Below the pieces are notes generated by a model. That model made no database searches. It had not been told where the DNA came from and was given only the letters and a program-made list of their open reading frames with translations. 6,962 nt of DNA from an uncultured Clostridia bacterium (GTDB lineage Bacteria; Bacillota; Clostridia; Oscillospirales; Ruminococcaceae). The DNA lies in the NCBI GenBank assembly GCA_938014915.1, contig CALLQQ010000073.1, positions 1 to 6,962 of the forward strand, in the 5' to 3' direction. This document shows positions 5,951 through 6,962 of this stretch, piece after piece. The position numbers and the translations under genes are program-made. The first letter of the stretch is position 1. The number at the start of each line of letters is the position of its first letter.

Positions 5951-5967
5951 AATGTATGTAGTACATT
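5951..5967 (+). repeat. Short inverted repeat in the nfeD leader
   Basis: AATGTA (5951-5956) is mirrored by TACATT (5962-5967), and a nested 5-1-5 palindrome ATGTA-G-TACAT lies at 5956-5966. It falls in the predicted untranslated leader, about 20 bases before the ribosome binding site. It may be a weak RNA hairpin or a regulator site; AT-rich chance is possible. Confidence 0.25.
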
Positions 5968-5997
5968 ATTCAATAAAACATAAAAGAGGGTGTAATT

Positions 5998-6429
5998 GTG
6001 AATTATATTATTTTATGGGCTTGTGTTTTAGTCGGAATGGTAATTTTCGAAGTAGCTACTACTCAATTAGTTGCTATTTGGTTTGCACTTGCTAGTCTTG
6101 TCAGTTTATTTGCCGCCTTATTTGGTGCGAATTTCACTGTGCAGTGTATTATTTTTGTCGTCGTTACCATCATTTCACTTGCATTAACTCGTCCATTTGT
6201 GAAAAAGTTCATTACTAATAAGGCAGTACCTACAAACGCAGATAGAAATATCGGCGAAATTGGTTATGTTATAAATACAATTGACAATAATTCCTATGAG
6301 GGAAGAGTGACAGTCGACGGATTAGACTGGGCAGCCAGATCAATCGATGGCGATGTAATAGAAACAGGCAGCAAAATTGTGGTCAAACGCATTGAGGGAG
6401 TAAAGCTTATTGTCTCAAATGTGGATTAA
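5998..6429 (+). CDS. nfeD: Short NfeD-like membrane protein
   Basis: The 143 residues contain three closely packed membrane segments (about 2-20, 23-43 and 47-64), then a cytoplasmic C-terminal domain (about 80-143) with the NfeD OB-fold pattern: GEIGYV (86-91), GRVTVDGLDWAARS (102-115), GSKIVVKRIEGVKLIV (124-139). This is the short form without the N-terminal serine protease domain of long NfeD proteins. NfeD proteins typically sit beside and act with SPFH/stomatin proteins in organising membrane microdomains and membrane quality control, and an SPFH gene follows after 22 bases. The start is GTG at 5998, with AGAGGGTG about 5 bases upstream; the protein has no upstream in-frame ATG that fits better. 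It is the first gene of a new operon with its own promoter. The precise cellular role is not readable from the sequence. Confidence 0.88.
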   Translation: MNYIILWACVLVGMVIFEVATTQLVAIWFALASLVSLFAALFGANFTVQCIIFVVVTIISLALTRPFVKKFITNKAVPTNADRNIGEIGYVINTIDNNSYEGRVTVDGLDWAARSIDGDVIETGSKIVVKRIEGVKLIVSNVD

Positions 6430-6451
6430 TATTAATTAGGAGGATTAATTT

Positions 6452-6962
6452 ATGGAAACAGCAGGATATGTTGTGCTCGGGGTAGTAATATTCTTAATTC
6501 TAGTAATTATATCTAACATTAAGGTCGTCCCGCAGGCGCAAGAGTTCGTTATTCAACGTATGGGTACATACCTCACTACTTGGAAAACGGGATTGCATTT
6601 TAAAATACCTTTCATTGATGTAATTGCTAAGAGAGTATCTATTAAAGAACAGGTAGTTGACTTTAAGCCGCAACCCGTAATTACAAAAGACAATGTTACA
6701 ATGCAAATTGATACGGTAATATTCTTTCAAGTAACTGATTCGAAGCTTTATGCTTATGGGGTTGAACGTCCATTGTCGGCAATTGAAAATTTATCTGCAA
6801 CTACTTTACGTAATATTATTGGAGAGATGGAGCTAGATTCAACATTGACATCTAGGGACATTATCAACACTAGAATTACAACAATTCTTGACGTTGCAAC
6901 TGATAAATGGGGCATAAAAATAAATCGAGTCGAACTGAAGAACAGTCTCCCGCCTAGAGAAA
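6452..6962 (+). CDS. SPFH/stomatin (band 7) domain protein, 3' end outside the window
   Basis: The frame is open from ATG 6452 to the window end, giving 170 residues of what is normally a 300-residue or so protein; the truncation is only the window edge. One N-terminal membrane anchor (about 4-22) is followed by a band 7 domain: VVPQAQEFVIQRMGTY (25-40), GLHFKIPFIDVIAKRV (47-62), the VITKDNVTMQIDTVIFFQV segment (76-94), and GIKINRVELKNSLPPRE (154-170). The family usually has NIxPPxE at the last motif, so Ser165 in place of Ile is a small deviation. Relatives include QmcA, HflK/C and stomatins, which oligomerise at the membrane and influence proteases or lipid domains. A perfect AGGAGG lies 8 bases before the ATG. 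The upstream nfeD partner supports the assignment. The expected coiled-coil C-terminus cannot be seen. Confidence 0.94.
   Translation, partial: METAGYVVLGVVIFLILVIISNIKVVPQAQEFVIQRMGTYLTTWKTGLHFKIPFIDVIAKRVSIKEQVVDFKPQPVITKDNVTMQIDTVIFFQVTDSKLYAYGVERPLSAIENLSATTLRNIIGEMELDSTLTSRDIINTRITTILDVATDKWGIKINRVELKNSLPPRE

Noticed and set aside
5677..5997. Possible riboswitch between perR and nfeD
   Set aside because: The region has a terminator at its left end and a promoter near its right end, but no conserved riboswitch core or long structured domain is recognisable in the 73-base leader.

Overview
The window looks like a low-GC bacterium, most likely a Bacillota (Firmicutes) relative. It is AT-rich, most genes have strong Shine-Dalgarno sequences, TTG and GTG starts are used, genes are packed into short operons, and the regulatory sequences are Gram-positive in style (extended -10 promoters, a Bacillus-type Per box). 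A Negativicutes member such as a Veillonella relative is a guess from general gene content, not something the sequence proves.

Left third (1-2211, minus strand): one intact CRISPR type I cas3 gene encoding an HD nuclease fused to a DExH helicase, with all key residues visible. The subtype is probably I-C by length and sequence style. No other cas gene and no repeat array lies in the window. Only 54 bases follow cas3, and they hold a strong hairpin whose T-tract faces the other way, as a terminator for plus-strand transcription arriving from the left.

Gap 2212-2662: reading leftward it holds the cas3 leader and promoter. The promoter's -10 box lies inside an exact match to the 7-1-7 Per box TTATAATnATTATAA. 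Further right are an unexplained stretch ending in a plus-strand terminator (2518-2556) with no obvious gene in front of it, and then a good plus-strand promoter (2589-2616).

Middle (2663-5722, plus strand): a probable four-gene operon. It encodes a DUF454/YbaN-family small membrane protein, a translationally coupled multi-pass membrane protein of unknown function, a monofunctional haem catalase (KatA) and a Fur-family metalloregulator that looks PerR-like. It is closed by a near-perfect terminator at 5686-5722. This is an oxidative-stress module: the catalase removes hydrogen peroxide and the regulator probably senses it.

Right end (5890-6962, plus strand): a separate transcription unit with its own extended -10 promoter. 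It encodes a short NfeD-like membrane protein followed by the first 170 residues of an SPFH/stomatin (band 7) protein, a common membrane-organisation pair.

The main point of interest is the perfect Per box on the cas3 promoter, in the same window as catalase and a PerR-like regulator. It suggests, without proving, that CRISPR interference here is tied to peroxide or metal status.
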